This document shows, in pieces, positions 1 to 5,924 of a stretch of DNA of 7,801 bases. How positions within the stretch are numbered: the stretch's first letter is position 1; every line of letters begins with the position of its first letter. Source of the DNA: Pseudoluteimonas sp044226035 (lineage in GTDB: Bacteria; Pseudomonadota; Gammaproteobacteria; Xanthomonadales; Xanthomonadaceae). Below the pieces are notes generated by a model. It saw nothing but the letters and a program-made list of their open reading frames with translations. It made no database searches and was not told the origin of the DNA. Location: assembly GCA_044226035.1 (NCBI GenBank), contig JBGAHT010000079.1:1-7801 (forward strand), read 5' to 3'. A program made the translations under genes and the position numbers.

Positions 1-1295
1 TGACCGACGAGGTGCGCGCACAAAAGGCCAAGGCACTGAAGCGGGCCGGAGATATCCACCTCGAGCAGGGTCAATTCCCGCAGGCGCTGGAACGCTTCCA
101 GGCCGCCGCCAGCATTTCGGGTCGGCTGGCTTCCGCCGCGCCACGCGATATCAAACGCCAGATCGAGTTCGCCGACGCACTCACCTACATCGGCATGGCG
201 CGCTGGAACCAGGGCGACCTGGACGGCGCGCAACGCGGCTTCGATGCCGCGCAAACGGTGCTTGATCGCGCGCGACAGGTTCAACCCGACAATTCGGATG
301 TCCTGTTCCAGCTCTCGATCGTGGACAACAACAACGGGCACGTAGCCGAGTCCCGCGGCCGGATCGATGCGGCCATCGCGAACTACCGGCGCATGCTCGA
401 CGCTTCGCAACGACTGGCCGCGCTTGGACCGGACAATACCGAGTGGCAGAACCAGTTGGGGCTGGCCCACAACAACCTGGCGAAGATGGCCTTGCTGAGA
501 GGCGACCTGCGTGCGGCGATCGACGATTTCCGCGCCGACGTGGACATCGAGGCGAAAGCCGCCGACCGCGATCCGCGCGACAACGCGCAACGCGAGCGCT
601 TGCTGATCTCGCGCGCGACACTGGGCCGTACCCTGGCCCTGGCCGGAGAGCTCGACGAAGCCAGCGCATTGTTGCGTCAGGCGGTCGATGCCGCGAAGGA
701 ACTGCAGGCGATCGAGCCGGCCAGCACCTCGTTCCAGGAAAATGTCGGCCTGTATTCGGCCCAGCTTGCCCGGCTCCTGCGCCTGCGTGGCGACCCCGCG
801 AACGCAGCCGACCTGGCCGCGCAGTCGAGCACCGTTTTCGAAAGGCTGGTCGCCACCAATGACCCTCAACCGGACTGGCGACGCGGGCAGGCGGAAACGC
901 TGGCCGAGCTCGCGACGCAGGCCGCCGCATCGGGCGATCGCGGTAAAGCGACGACCCTCCAGCGCAACGCGCTCGCGATCCTGGAACCGCAACTCACGGA
1001 AAACATGGAGGACCGCGCCGTCGTGCTCGCCACCGTCGATGCGCGCTTGCGGATGGCGACGCTGGTGCCGCCGGCGGAACGGGACAACTTGGCGCGATCC
1101 GCGCTGGTCACCATCGAGGCACAAACTTCGGGTCACGCGGATCCACGGCTCCAGGCGCTGCGAATCGAATCCCTTCTGCTCCTGGATCGCGAAACCGAAG
1201 CGCGCACGCTTGCCGAAACGCTGCTGGCTTCCGGTTACCGGGATGCCGCCTTCATGTCCATTTTGCGCAGGAACGACATCGCTGCTAAACGTTGA
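1..1295 (+). CDS. TPR-repeat protein, 5'-truncated; possibly C-terminal part of a Ser/Thr kinase
   Basis: The reading frame is open from the left edge (ACC GAC GAG GTG...), so the true start lies outside the window and the GTG at position 12 is only an internal Val codon. About 430 residues are visible, ending at TGA 1293-1295. The protein is almost wholly helical and built from degenerate tetratricopeptide repeats. Numbered from codon 12, repeats fall near residues 7-40 (GDIHLEQGQFPQALERFQ), 55-90 (GMARWNQGDLDGAQRGF), 150-184, 199-232, 245-278, 296-329 and 380-413. Phrases such as 'ALGPDNTEWQNQLGLAHNNL' are typical of TPR tails of bacterial Ser/Thr kinases that pair with ECF sigma factors. 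No kinase motif is visible here, so that link is inference from style. TPR arrays bind partner proteins; no catalytic residue can be assigned. It lies 49 nt before the next gene on the same strand, so co-transcription is plausible. The alternative is a stand-alone TPR scaffold. Confidence 0.85.
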   Translation, partial: TDEVRAQKAKALKRAGDIHLEQGQFPQALERFQAAASISGRLASAAPRDIKRQIEFADALTYIGMARWNQGDLDGAQRGFDAAQTVLDRARQVQPDNSDVLFQLSIVDNNNGHVAESRGRIDAAIANYRRMLDASQRLAALGPDNTEWQNQLGLAHNNLAKMALLRGDLRAAIDDFRADVDIEAKAADRDPRDNAQRERLLISRATLGRTLALAGELDEASALLRQAVDAAKELQAIEPASTSFQENVGLYSAQLARLLRLRGDPANAADLAAQSSTVFERLVATNDPQPDWRRGQAETLAELATQAAASGDRGKATTLQRNALAILEPQLTENMEDRAVVLATVDARLRMATLVPPAERDNLARSALVTIEAQTSGHADPRLQALRIESLLLLDRETEARTLAETLLASGYRDAAFMSILRRNDIAAKR

Positions 1296-1318
1296 CGATG
1301 GATCGTCGACGCCATCAT

Positions 1319-1332
1319 ATGGATGCATCCAT
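1319..1332. promoter_or_regulatory. 14-bp perfect palindrome just upstream of the 132-codon gene
   Basis: ATGGATGCATCCAT equals its own reverse complement. It ends two bases before the GGAG ribosome site of the next gene. An additional GATGG...CCATC pair around CGTCGACG sits at 1297-1316. Such a site could be an operator or a small structure that masks the ribosome site, but it may also be chance; no regulator can be named. Confidence 0.25.
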
Positions 1333-1333
1333 C

Positions 1334-1337
1334 GGAG
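1334..1337 (+). promoter_or_regulatory. Ribosome binding site GGAG for the 132-codon gene
   Basis: GGAG lies 7 nt before ATG 1345. It fixes this ATG as the start, although the frame is open far upstream inside the TPR gene (to 688). Confidence 0.7.
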
Positions 1338-1344
1338 TGTCTGC

Positions 1345-1743
1345 ATGAACATCTACATCATCAAGGTTTCCATGGCCAACGGCGCCCTCGAGTTCGACCC
1401 GGATGAATGCGCAATCGAAAAAAACGCGGAGAAGAGTTTGATCGTGTGGATGCTCGACGATAGCCTGAAAGGCGAAACGTTCAACCCGCTCGGAAGCGAA
1501 AAACCTGGTTTCAAGTGGGGCAAATCGAGCGCCGTCGCGAGACGCATCTTCAAGAAGTTGAATATCAATGACGATAAAAAGTGTATTTCGATTGAAGACC
1601 ATCATGTATTTTCGAATGACGATAGCGCCAACACATGGTCCTACGAGATGCACACAGCTAAATACAAGACCGCAATTCATTCCGCCCTTGATTCGAAGAA
1701 GGAGAAAAGAAGGAGGAGACCACCGGTCATCATCAACAAGTAG
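1345..1743 (+). CDS. Small uncharacterised protein, 132 aa, with C-terminal PVIINK tag
   Basis: I do not recognise a named family. The start is ATG 1345, set by GGAG 7 nt upstream; the stop is TAG 1741-1743. Residues 1-100 alternate hydrophobic and polar residues (MNIYIIKVSMANGALEFDPD, SLIVWMLDD), which suggests a small beta-rich domain. There is no signal peptide or membrane segment. A lysine/arginine-rich linker (KKEKRRRR, about residues 117-125) leads to a final PPVIINK. The end PVIIN recurs in the next gene, encoded by the same 14-mer at 1723-1736 and 1957-1970. Base composition is unlike the neighbours: 1561-1620 holds only 18 G/C in 60 bases, and codons such as AAA, AAT, ATT and TTT are frequent. 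This suggests recent acquisition or relaxed codon selection. The position behind a TPR protein suggests a partner or substrate of it, which is inference. Confidence 0.8.
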   Translation: MNIYIIKVSMANGALEFDPDECAIEKNAEKSLIVWMLDDSLKGETFNPLGSEKPGFKWGKSSAVARRIFKKLNINDDKKCISIEDHHVFSNDDSANTWSYEMHTAKYKTAIHSALDSKKEKRRRRPPVIINK

Positions 1744-1749
1744 GAATTC

Positions 1750-1780
1750 CTGCCGATCATCGCGAACCGATGATCGGCAG
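1750..1780. other. 13-bp perfect stem with 5-nt loop between the two tagged genes
   Basis: CTGCCGATCATCG at 1750-1762 pairs perfectly with CGATGATCGGCAG at 1768-1780, leaving the loop CGAAC. It starts 6 nt after the stop of the 132-codon gene. No T run follows (CCAACGCAGCC), so it is not a classic intrinsic terminator. It could be a weak terminator, an RNA-stabilising 3' stem that sets the ratio of the two small proteins, or a protein-binding dyad. Confidence 0.55.
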
Positions 1781-1810
1781 CCAACGCAGCCATGCGGCCG
1801 CGCAACACCC

Positions 1811-1815
1811 GGGAG
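1811..1815 (+). promoter_or_regulatory. Ribosome binding site GGGAG for the 53-codon gene
   Basis: GGGAG lies 6 nt before ATG 1822. It favours that start over the in-frame ATG at 1792, which has no purine-rich site ahead of it. Confidence 0.65.
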
Positions 1816-1821
1816 CACGTC

Positions 1822-1983
1822 ATGAACAACCACAACGATCCCGATCCGGAGCAGGAAGAACAGGAGCGGCTTGAGCAGGAACAACGCGAACGCAAGCGAC
1901 GCGCGGCCAAGCGCGGAGAACCGACCCAGGCACCGGGTGACGACGAAAGCAAGAATCCGGTCATCATCAATCGCGAACAGTGA
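1822..1983 (+). CDS. Very small highly charged protein, 53 aa, with C-terminal NPVIINREQ
   Basis: I do not recognise a family. It starts at ATG 1822 behind GGGAG and stops at TGA 1981-1983. Residues 8-31 are almost all E, Q, R and K (EQEEQERLEQEQRERKRR) and predict a solvent-exposed helix or short coiled coil. A disordered G/P/D/E stretch follows (residues 32-44), then NPVIINREQ. It has no signal peptide, membrane segment or cysteine, so it should be cytoplasmic. PVIIN at residues 46-50 repeats residues 127-131 of the upstream 132-aa protein, while the rest of the two proteins is unrelated. The likely arrangement is an operon with the TPR gene and the 132-codon gene, with a hairpin at 1750-1780 inside it. 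The role is unknown; a peptide substrate or binding partner recognised by its tail is one possibility. The ribosome site and shared tail make chance coding unlikely. Confidence 0.7.
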   Translation: MNNHNDPDPEQEEQERLEQEQRERKRRAAKRGEPTQAPGDDESKNPVIINREQ

Positions 1984-1994
1984 GGATCGACCGT

Positions 1995-2017
1995 GCGCGG
2001 CATCCATATGGCCGCGC
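1995..2017. terminator. Possible bidirectional terminator between convergent genes
   Basis: GCGCGGC at 1995-2001 pairs with GCCGCGC at 2011-2017 around a 9-nt loop that itself contains most of the palindrome CCATATGG (2004-2011). It lies 11 nt after the plus-strand stop and 20 nt beyond the minus-strand stop at 2038, where transcripts converge. T runs are weak (CTACTTTC on the plus side), so its strength as an intrinsic terminator is uncertain. Confidence 0.4.
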
Positions 2018-2037
2018 GACGGCTACTTTCGCCAGCT

Positions 2038-2934
2038 TCAACGAGTCGTCGTGGCGCCGCGCAAGGTCAGCCGCGAGATCTCCGGCGGCACGCCCAGGCG
2101 CATCGGCACGATGCTGGTGCCGATGCCCGGGCTGACGAACAGCAGGCGGCCGTCGACGTCGTAGGCGCCGCGCAGGCGGTGCGAATCCGGATCGAAGGCT
2201 TCCTTGCCGAACAGGGTGCGCGGCCACAGCTGCACCTGCCCGCCGTGGGTGTGGCCGGCGACGGTGAGCGCCGCGCGCGCCGGGATGCGCGGGAACAGGC
2301 TCGGTTCGTGGGTGAGCGCGATGACCGGCGCATCGTCCGCCACCTGCGCGAACGCGCCGGGAATGTCCGGCTTGCCTTCGAGCGCATCGCCGAGGCCGAC
2401 CAGCCAGAACCGGCAACCGCCGACGGAAACCGCTTCGGCGCGGTTGTCGATCATGTGCACGCCCGCGGCCGCGAAGGCCTCGCGCACCCCAGGCCCGCCC
2501 TTCCACCAGTCGTGGTTGCCCAGCACCGCATACACCGGCTTGCGCGCGAGCAGCGGCTTCAGGTGTTCGGCGGCGTCGCTCGCGGGCACGTAGCGGCCGA
2601 GCAGCACCTTGAGGATCACGTAGTCGCCGGCCATCAGCACGATCTTCGAATCGTCGTCCGACAGCCGCTTCACCACTTCGTCGAAATGGTCGAGGCCGTT
2701 GCGCGGCGACCCGGTGTGGGTGTCGGCGACCACGTCCACGCGCAGCCCGTCGCAGGCCCGCGGCCAGCCGCGCGGGGCGAGCGCGTAATCGCGTTCGACC
2801 AGTTCGCCCGGTTCGACCACGAAGCCCTGCACCAGCACCGCCAGCACGCAGGCCGCGGCCAGCCACGTCCACCACTGCAGGATGCGGCGTCGCCGGCGCG
2901 AGCGGTGCGCGCGGTCGTCGGGCGGCGGGATCAC
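2038..2934 (-). CDS. Membrane-anchored metallophosphoesterase (YaeI-like), 298 aa
   Basis: A calcineurin-like phosphoesterase that should hydrolyse a phosphate mono- or diester with two metal ions; the substrate is not shown by the sequence. All five metal-site blocks are present in order: D71-T-H73, G103-D104, G139-N140-H141-D142, H209-E, and G227-H-T-H230-G-G. Residues 1-17 are charged (RSRRRRR), and a hydrophobic segment at about 18-40 (WWTWLAAACVLAVLVQGFVV) is followed by the catalytic domain. This predicts one N-terminal membrane anchor, with the Arg-rich end inside and the enzyme in the periplasm. The layout resembles E. coli YaeI and related phosphodiesterases, including the lipid A-type UDP-diacylglucosamine hydrolases. 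The start is GTG 2934, 13 nt after the amidohydrolase stop, with only a weak ribosome site, which suggests translational coupling. The first block reads DTHTG where SDxH-type sequences are common, but both ligands are kept. The family is well supported, the exact role is not. Confidence 0.9.
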   Translation of the reverse strand: MIPPPDDRAHRSRRRRRILQWWTWLAAACVLAVLVQGFVVEPGELVERDYALAPRGWPRACDGLRVDVVADTHTGSPRNGLDHFDEVVKRLSDDDSKIVLMAGDYVILKVLLGRYVPASDAAEHLKPLLARKPVYAVLGNHDWWKGGPGVREAFAAAGVHMIDNRAEAVSVGGCRFWLVGLGDALEGKPDIPGAFAQVADDAPVIALTHEPSLFPRIPARAALTVAGHTHGGQVQLWPRTLFGKEAFDPDSHRLRGAYDVDGRLLFVSPGIGTSIVPMRLGVPPEISRLTLRGATTTR

Positions 2935-2947
2935 TGCGCCGGGTCGC

Positions 2948-4273
2948 TCACGGCGACGGCGCGGGCTTCACCACGCGCCCACCCTTCATCACCCAGCCGA
3001 CGCGTTCGAGCGTGCGCACGTCGTCGAGCGGGTTGCCGGCGACGGCGATCATGTCGGCGTAATGCCCGGGCGCGAGCGAACCGACCTTGTCGCCCCAGCC
3101 GAGCAGTTCCGCAGCATTGGTCGTCGCCGAGCGGATCGCCTGCAACGGGGTCATGCCCCACTCCACTTCCTTGGCGAACTGCCTGGCGTTCCAGCCGTGC
3201 GGATACACACCGGCGTCGGTGGCGAAGGCCATGCGTTCGCCGGCCTGCACCGCCTTGCGGAAATTCTCGCGCTGCACGCGGCCGACCAGCTTCTCCTTGT
3301 CGATCTGGTTCTGCGGCACGCCCAGCTTGGCGTACTCGGACAGGATGTAGTCGTCGTTGTAGATGTCGAAGTCGAGGAAGGTGCCGCGCTGTTTCGCCAG
3401 CTTCAGGCCCTCGGCGTCGATGAAGCTGCAGTGTTCGACCGAATCCACGCCGGCGAGTATCGCCATCCTGATCGCCTCGGCGCCGTGCGCGTGCGCGGCG
3501 ACCTTCTTGCCCCAGCGGTGCGCCTCGTCGACGATCGCGTCCATTTCCGCCTGCGAATACTGCGGCGCGCCGACCGAGGCCTCGTTGCTGAGCACGCCGG
3601 CGCTGGCCATGAACTTGATCACGTCGGCGCCGTGCTTGACGTTGTCGCGGACCTTGGCGCGGACCGCGTCGACGCCGTCGACCACGCCGCTGCCGCCGGT
3701 GAACTCCACGCCCGGCGCGAGCCCGGTGGTGTCGTCGGCATGGCCGCCGGTGGCGCCCAGCGCCCAGGTCGCGGCGAGGATGCGCGGGCCCTCGATCTGG
3801 CCGCGGTCGATGGCGTTGCGCAGCGCGACGTCGAGGAAATCGCCGCTGCCGAGGTTGCGCACGGTGGTGAAGCCGGCGTCGAGCGTGCGCCTGGCCAGTG
3901 TCGGCGCCACGACCGCGGCATCCATCGGCCCGAGCGTGAACATGTCCTTGTAGTAGTCGCCGGTGCCCGTGGTCGGATCGGAATCGAGGTGCACGTGCAC
4001 GTCGATCAGCCCCGGCAGCAGGGTCGCGTCGCCCAGCTCGATCACCTGCACCCCGTCGGGCGCGCGTCCGCCGGCGGTCACGCTGGCGATGCGGTCGCCT
4101 TCGACCAGCACCATCGGGTCGGCGACGATGCGCCCGTTGTCGACGTCGAGCAGGCGCGCCGCATGCACCGCGACGCGCGTGGGCGCGGAGGCGCTCGCGG
4201 GCGCATCCTGCGCGGCCGCGCCCAGCGAAGCGCACAGCGCCATGCACAACAGGACATTCGCGGAACGACGCAT
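2948..4273 (-). CDS. Exported metal-dependent amidohydrolase (imidazolonepropionase/prolidase-like), 441 aa
   Basis: An amidohydrolase-superfamily enzyme of the COG1228 type, which includes Xaa-Pro dipeptidases, carboxypeptidases acting on Xaa-Arg/Lys, and imidazolonepropionase-like proteins. Metal-site residues are visible in order: H93-V-H95 after LLPGLID, K220 in VIKFMASAG (probably the carbamylated bridging lysine), H261-A-H263, E280-H281, and D353 in ATDAG. The C-terminal beta part ends GHYADMIAVAGNPLDDVRTL, as usual for the family. Residues 1-21 are a signal peptide (MRRSANVLLCMALCASLGAAA) with cleavage likely after A21 and no lipobox, so the mature enzyme should be periplasmic. The start ATG 4273 has GAGG (4280-4283) 6 nt upstream. 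The frame stays open upstream to 5644, but that part is a shadow of the transporter gene. It lies between the transporter (68-nt gap) and the phosphoesterase (13-nt gap), a probable operon. Peptide or dipeptide hydrolysis is the best guess; the substrate is not proved. Confidence 0.9.
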   Translation of the reverse strand: MRRSANVLLCMALCASLGAAAQDAPASASAPTRVAVHAARLLDVDNGRIVADPMVLVEGDRIASVTAGGRAPDGVQVIELGDATLLPGLIDVHVHLDSDPTTGTGDYYKDMFTLGPMDAAVVAPTLARRTLDAGFTTVRNLGSGDFLDVALRNAIDRGQIEGPRILAATWALGATGGHADDTTGLAPGVEFTGGSGVVDGVDAVRAKVRDNVKHGADVIKFMASAGVLSNEASVGAPQYSQAEMDAIVDEAHRWGKKVAAHAHGAEAIRMAILAGVDSVEHCSFIDAEGLKLAKQRGTFLDFDIYNDDYILSEYAKLGVPQNQIDKEKLVGRVQRENFRKAVQAGERMAFATDAGVYPHGWNARQFAKEVEWGMTPLQAIRSATTNAAELLGWGDKVGSLAPGHYADMIAVAGNPLDDVRTLERVGWVMKGGRVVKPAPSP

Positions 4274-4307
4274 GCTCGGCCTCGGGCGATCGGGAAGCGC
4301 CGATGAT

Positions 4308-4329
4308 GCCCGCCGCACGCGGCGCGGGC
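4308..4329. other. Weak GC-rich hairpin between transporter and amidohydrolase genes
   Basis: GCCCGC (4308-4313) pairs with GCGGGC (4324-4329), with a further CGC/GCG pairing (4314-4316 with 4319-4321) possible inside. No T run follows in the minus direction, so read-through into the amidohydrolase gene is expected. In DNA this GC-rich such a pairing may arise by chance. Confidence 0.2.
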
Positions 4330-4341
4330 CAGTGCGCCCGG

Positions 4342-5694
4342 TCAGTACACCTCGCCGGCGGCGCTCGCGCGTTCCAGCTTGCGCGCCAGCCACCAGCCGA
4401 GCGAACCGGAGGCGGCCAGCGCCGCCGCGCCGATCCAGCCGAACACGCCGACGCTGGCGCCGGCCGCGCGCAGGCCGTTGACGGTGAGCGCGCTGAACAC
4501 GTCGCCCGCGCGCCAGACCGCGGTATCCACCGCGTTCTTGCCCTTGTAGCGCATGCCGCGCGGCACCAGGGTGAACAGCGTCTCGCGCGCCGGCAGGTCC
4601 ATGCCGTAGGCCAGCGAACGGGTGAGGACCAGCATCACCGCCACCCACGGCAGCCCGCTGAGCACGAAATGGGCGGGGCCGGCCGAGAGCGACAACGGCC
4701 CGAACGCGATCGCGTACGGATCGGCCGCCAGCGCCAGGCCGATGCAGGCGAGGATGCCGACCACGGCGCGCACGGCGAGCACCGGCGCCGCGCCGTGGCG
4801 CGCCAGCAGCCAGCGCGTGAGCGTGAGCTGCGCCACCACCTGGACCAGGTTGGTGGCGAGGTCGACATCGGCGGCGAAGCGCGTGCGCGAAACCGCGTCG
4901 TGGAAGGTCGCGCCGGAATAATCGGTGACCAGCGCATAGGCGATGGTGCCGATCGCGTCGCCCAGCAGCATCAGGATCGCCATGCTGCGCATGAACGGCG
5001 TGGCGAACACCTGCTTGAGCCCGTCGAACATGCCGCCGCCGATCGCCGCCTCGTGCTCCCGGCGATGGCGGTGCACGCCGTGTTCGCGCGCCCAGCGACC
5101 GAGCACCAGCACGCATACCATCGCCAGCCCGAGCAGCACCGCGGACACGATCAGCAGGTGGGCGACGCCGATGCTGCCGACCAGGGCGCGGGTCGCGAAC
5201 GGCCCGGCGATGGCGCCGGCGGTGCCGCCCAGGCCGATGAGCGGGTACAGCCGCCGCGCCTGTTCGTCGCTCCAGATGTCGGACATGAAGCTCCAGAACA
5301 CCGAGACCACGAACAGGTTGAACACGCTCACCCACACGAAGAACAGCGTGCCCAGCGCCTTCGGGCTGAGCAGGCCTTCGAAGGTGAACAAGGGCACGAA
5401 CGCGAGCAGGCAGGCGATGAAGAACGCGTACACCGCCGGCACCACGATCCGCCGCGGCCAGCGCGACACCAGCCAGGCGAACACCGGGGTCAGCGCCAGC
5501 GTGGCGACGAAGGTCGCGGCGAAGAACCACGGCAACTGGGTCGAACCGACCGCGGCCGACAGTTGCTCGCGCACCGGGCGCATCACGTAGTACGCCGACA
5601 GCACGCAGAAGAAGTACGCGAACGACCACGCGACCGCGCGCCATTCCCCGTCGCGGACGCGCGTCGGACCGGATCCGGTCGGGAAGGACGGCAT
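4342..5694 (-). CDS. MFS transporter of the nucleotide (ATP/ADP) translocase-like type, 450 aa
   Basis: An inner-membrane protein with about 12 hydrophobic segments, for example residues 19-38, 56-77, 83-101, 115-135, 175-199, 238-257, 305-324, 345-361 and 415-436. The first helix ends in YYVMRPVREQL (35-45), and RETLFTLVPRGMRYKGKNAVD (370-390) follows a late helix. Both are hallmarks of the Npt/Tlc-like branch of the major facilitator superfamily found in many free-living proteobacteria, where the true substrate is usually unknown. An ATP/ADP exchange function, as in intracellular parasites, should not be assumed. Residues 200-216 form a His/Arg-rich cytoplasmic loop (REHGVHRHRREHE) between the two halves. 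The start ATG 5694 is fixed by GGAG at 5702-5705. An upstream in-frame start at 5838 lies inside an inverted repeat and is rejected. It is the first gene of the probable operon with the amidohydrolase and phosphoesterase. Confidence 0.85.
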   Translation of the reverse strand: MPSFPTGSGPTRVRDGEWRAVAWSFAYFFCVLSAYYVMRPVREQLSAAVGSTQLPWFFAATFVATLALTPVFAWLVSRWPRRIVVPAVYAFFIACLLAFVPLFTFEGLLSPKALGTLFFVWVSVFNLFVVSVFWSFMSDIWSDEQARRLYPLIGLGGTAGAIAGPFATRALVGSIGVAHLLIVSAVLLGLAMVCVLVLGRWAREHGVHRHRREHEAAIGGGMFDGLKQVFATPFMRSMAILMLLGDAIGTIAYALVTDYSGATFHDAVSRTRFAADVDLATNLVQVVAQLTLTRWLLARHGAAPVLAVRAVVGILACIGLALAADPYAIAFGPLSLSAGPAHFVLSGLPWVAVMLVLTRSLAYGMDLPARETLFTLVPRGMRYKGKNAVDTAVWRAGDVFSALTVNGLRAAGASVGVFGWIGAAALAASGSLGWWLARKLERASAAGEVY

Positions 5695-5701
5695 CGGTAC
5701 G

Positions 5702-5705
5702 CTCC
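5702..5705 (-). promoter_or_regulatory. Ribosome binding site (GGAG on the minus strand) for the MFS transporter
   Basis: The minus-strand GGAG lies 7 nt before ATG 5694 and decides the start: the product begins MPSFPTGSGP, right before the first membrane helix. Confidence 0.7.
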
Positions 5706-5776
5706 GGTTAGGGTGCCCGCAAGGTAGCCGAAGCCAAGCGACGCTGCCAGCGCCAAGCGTGGAATATCCACCTCGC

Positions 5777-5902
5777 CCGTTCGTGGTGAGGGGGGGTTGT
5801 CGAAGCCGAAGGCTGAGCAAACCCGTCTCGAACCACACAACGCGCCCTTCGAGACGCCGGGCTCGGCCTTCGGCTTCGACTCCGGCTCCTCAGAACGAAC
5901 GG
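5777..5902. repeat. 126-nt imperfect inverted repeat (REP/MITE-like intergenic element)
   Basis: Nested arms fold into one long stem. The outer arms CCGTTCGTGGTGAG (5777-5790) and CTCAGAACGAACGG (5889-5902) match at 12 of 14 positions. The middle arms 5799-5818 and 5861-5880 pair over 20 positions, 15 of them the perfect GTCGAAGCCGAAGGC, plus one G-T pair and GAGC/GCTC. The inner arms GTCTCGAA (5825-5832) and TTCGAGAC (5848-5855) leave a 15-nt loop. A run of seven G starts at 5790. It lies in the divergent gap between the transporter and the GMC gene. The TTCGTGGTGAG and TTCGAGAC wording recalls palindromic intergenic repeats spread through Xanthomonadaceae genomes (from memory, not searched). 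It has no coding capacity. It may affect transcript ends or be an inert repeat. Confidence 0.75.
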
Positions 5903-5924
5903 AATCGAGAGCAATTGCTCGATT
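5903..5924. promoter_or_regulatory. 22-nt dyad AATCGAG-N8-CTCGATT upstream of the GMC gene
   Basis: AATCGAG (5903-5909) and CTCGATT (5918-5924) are perfect inverted copies around AGCAATTG. An overlapping 12-bp palindrome, GAGCAATTGCTC, sits at 5909-5920. It is 46 nt before the GTG start of the oxidoreductase and directly abuts the large inverted repeat. The size and AT-rich centre fit an operator for a dimeric repressor such as a TetR- or GntR-type protein, but no regulator is in the window. No convincing -35/-10 pair could be placed. Confidence 0.35.

Noticed and set aside
1792..1821. An earlier start for the 53-codon gene at ATG 1792
   Set aside because: No ribosome site precedes it, whereas GGGAG is correctly spaced before ATG 1822.
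1315..2007. A 230-codon minus-strand frame covering both tagged small genes
   Set aside because: The plus-strand genes have well-spaced ribosome sites and a shared C-terminal motif. The antisense product has no recognisable domain, and its hydrophobic runs mirror the Lys/Glu-rich codons opposite.
2948..5644. An 898-codon minus-strand frame joining the amidohydrolase to a long upstream N-terminal part
   Set aside because: The upstream half is Arg/Ala/Gly-rich and overlaps the transporter gene in another frame. The amidohydrolase has its own signal peptide, ATG 4273 and GAGG site.
1993..5727. Long plus-strand frames (1993-3423, 2882-4306, 4303-5727)
   Set aside because: They lie antisense to three well-supported enzymes and transporters; the His/Arg/Ala-rich translations are typical of high-GC shadow frames.
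5695..5838. An N-terminal extension of the transporter to ATG 5838
   Set aside because: It would start inside the inverted repeat and add a non-membrane, low-quality leader; GGAG before ATG 5694 is the better start.
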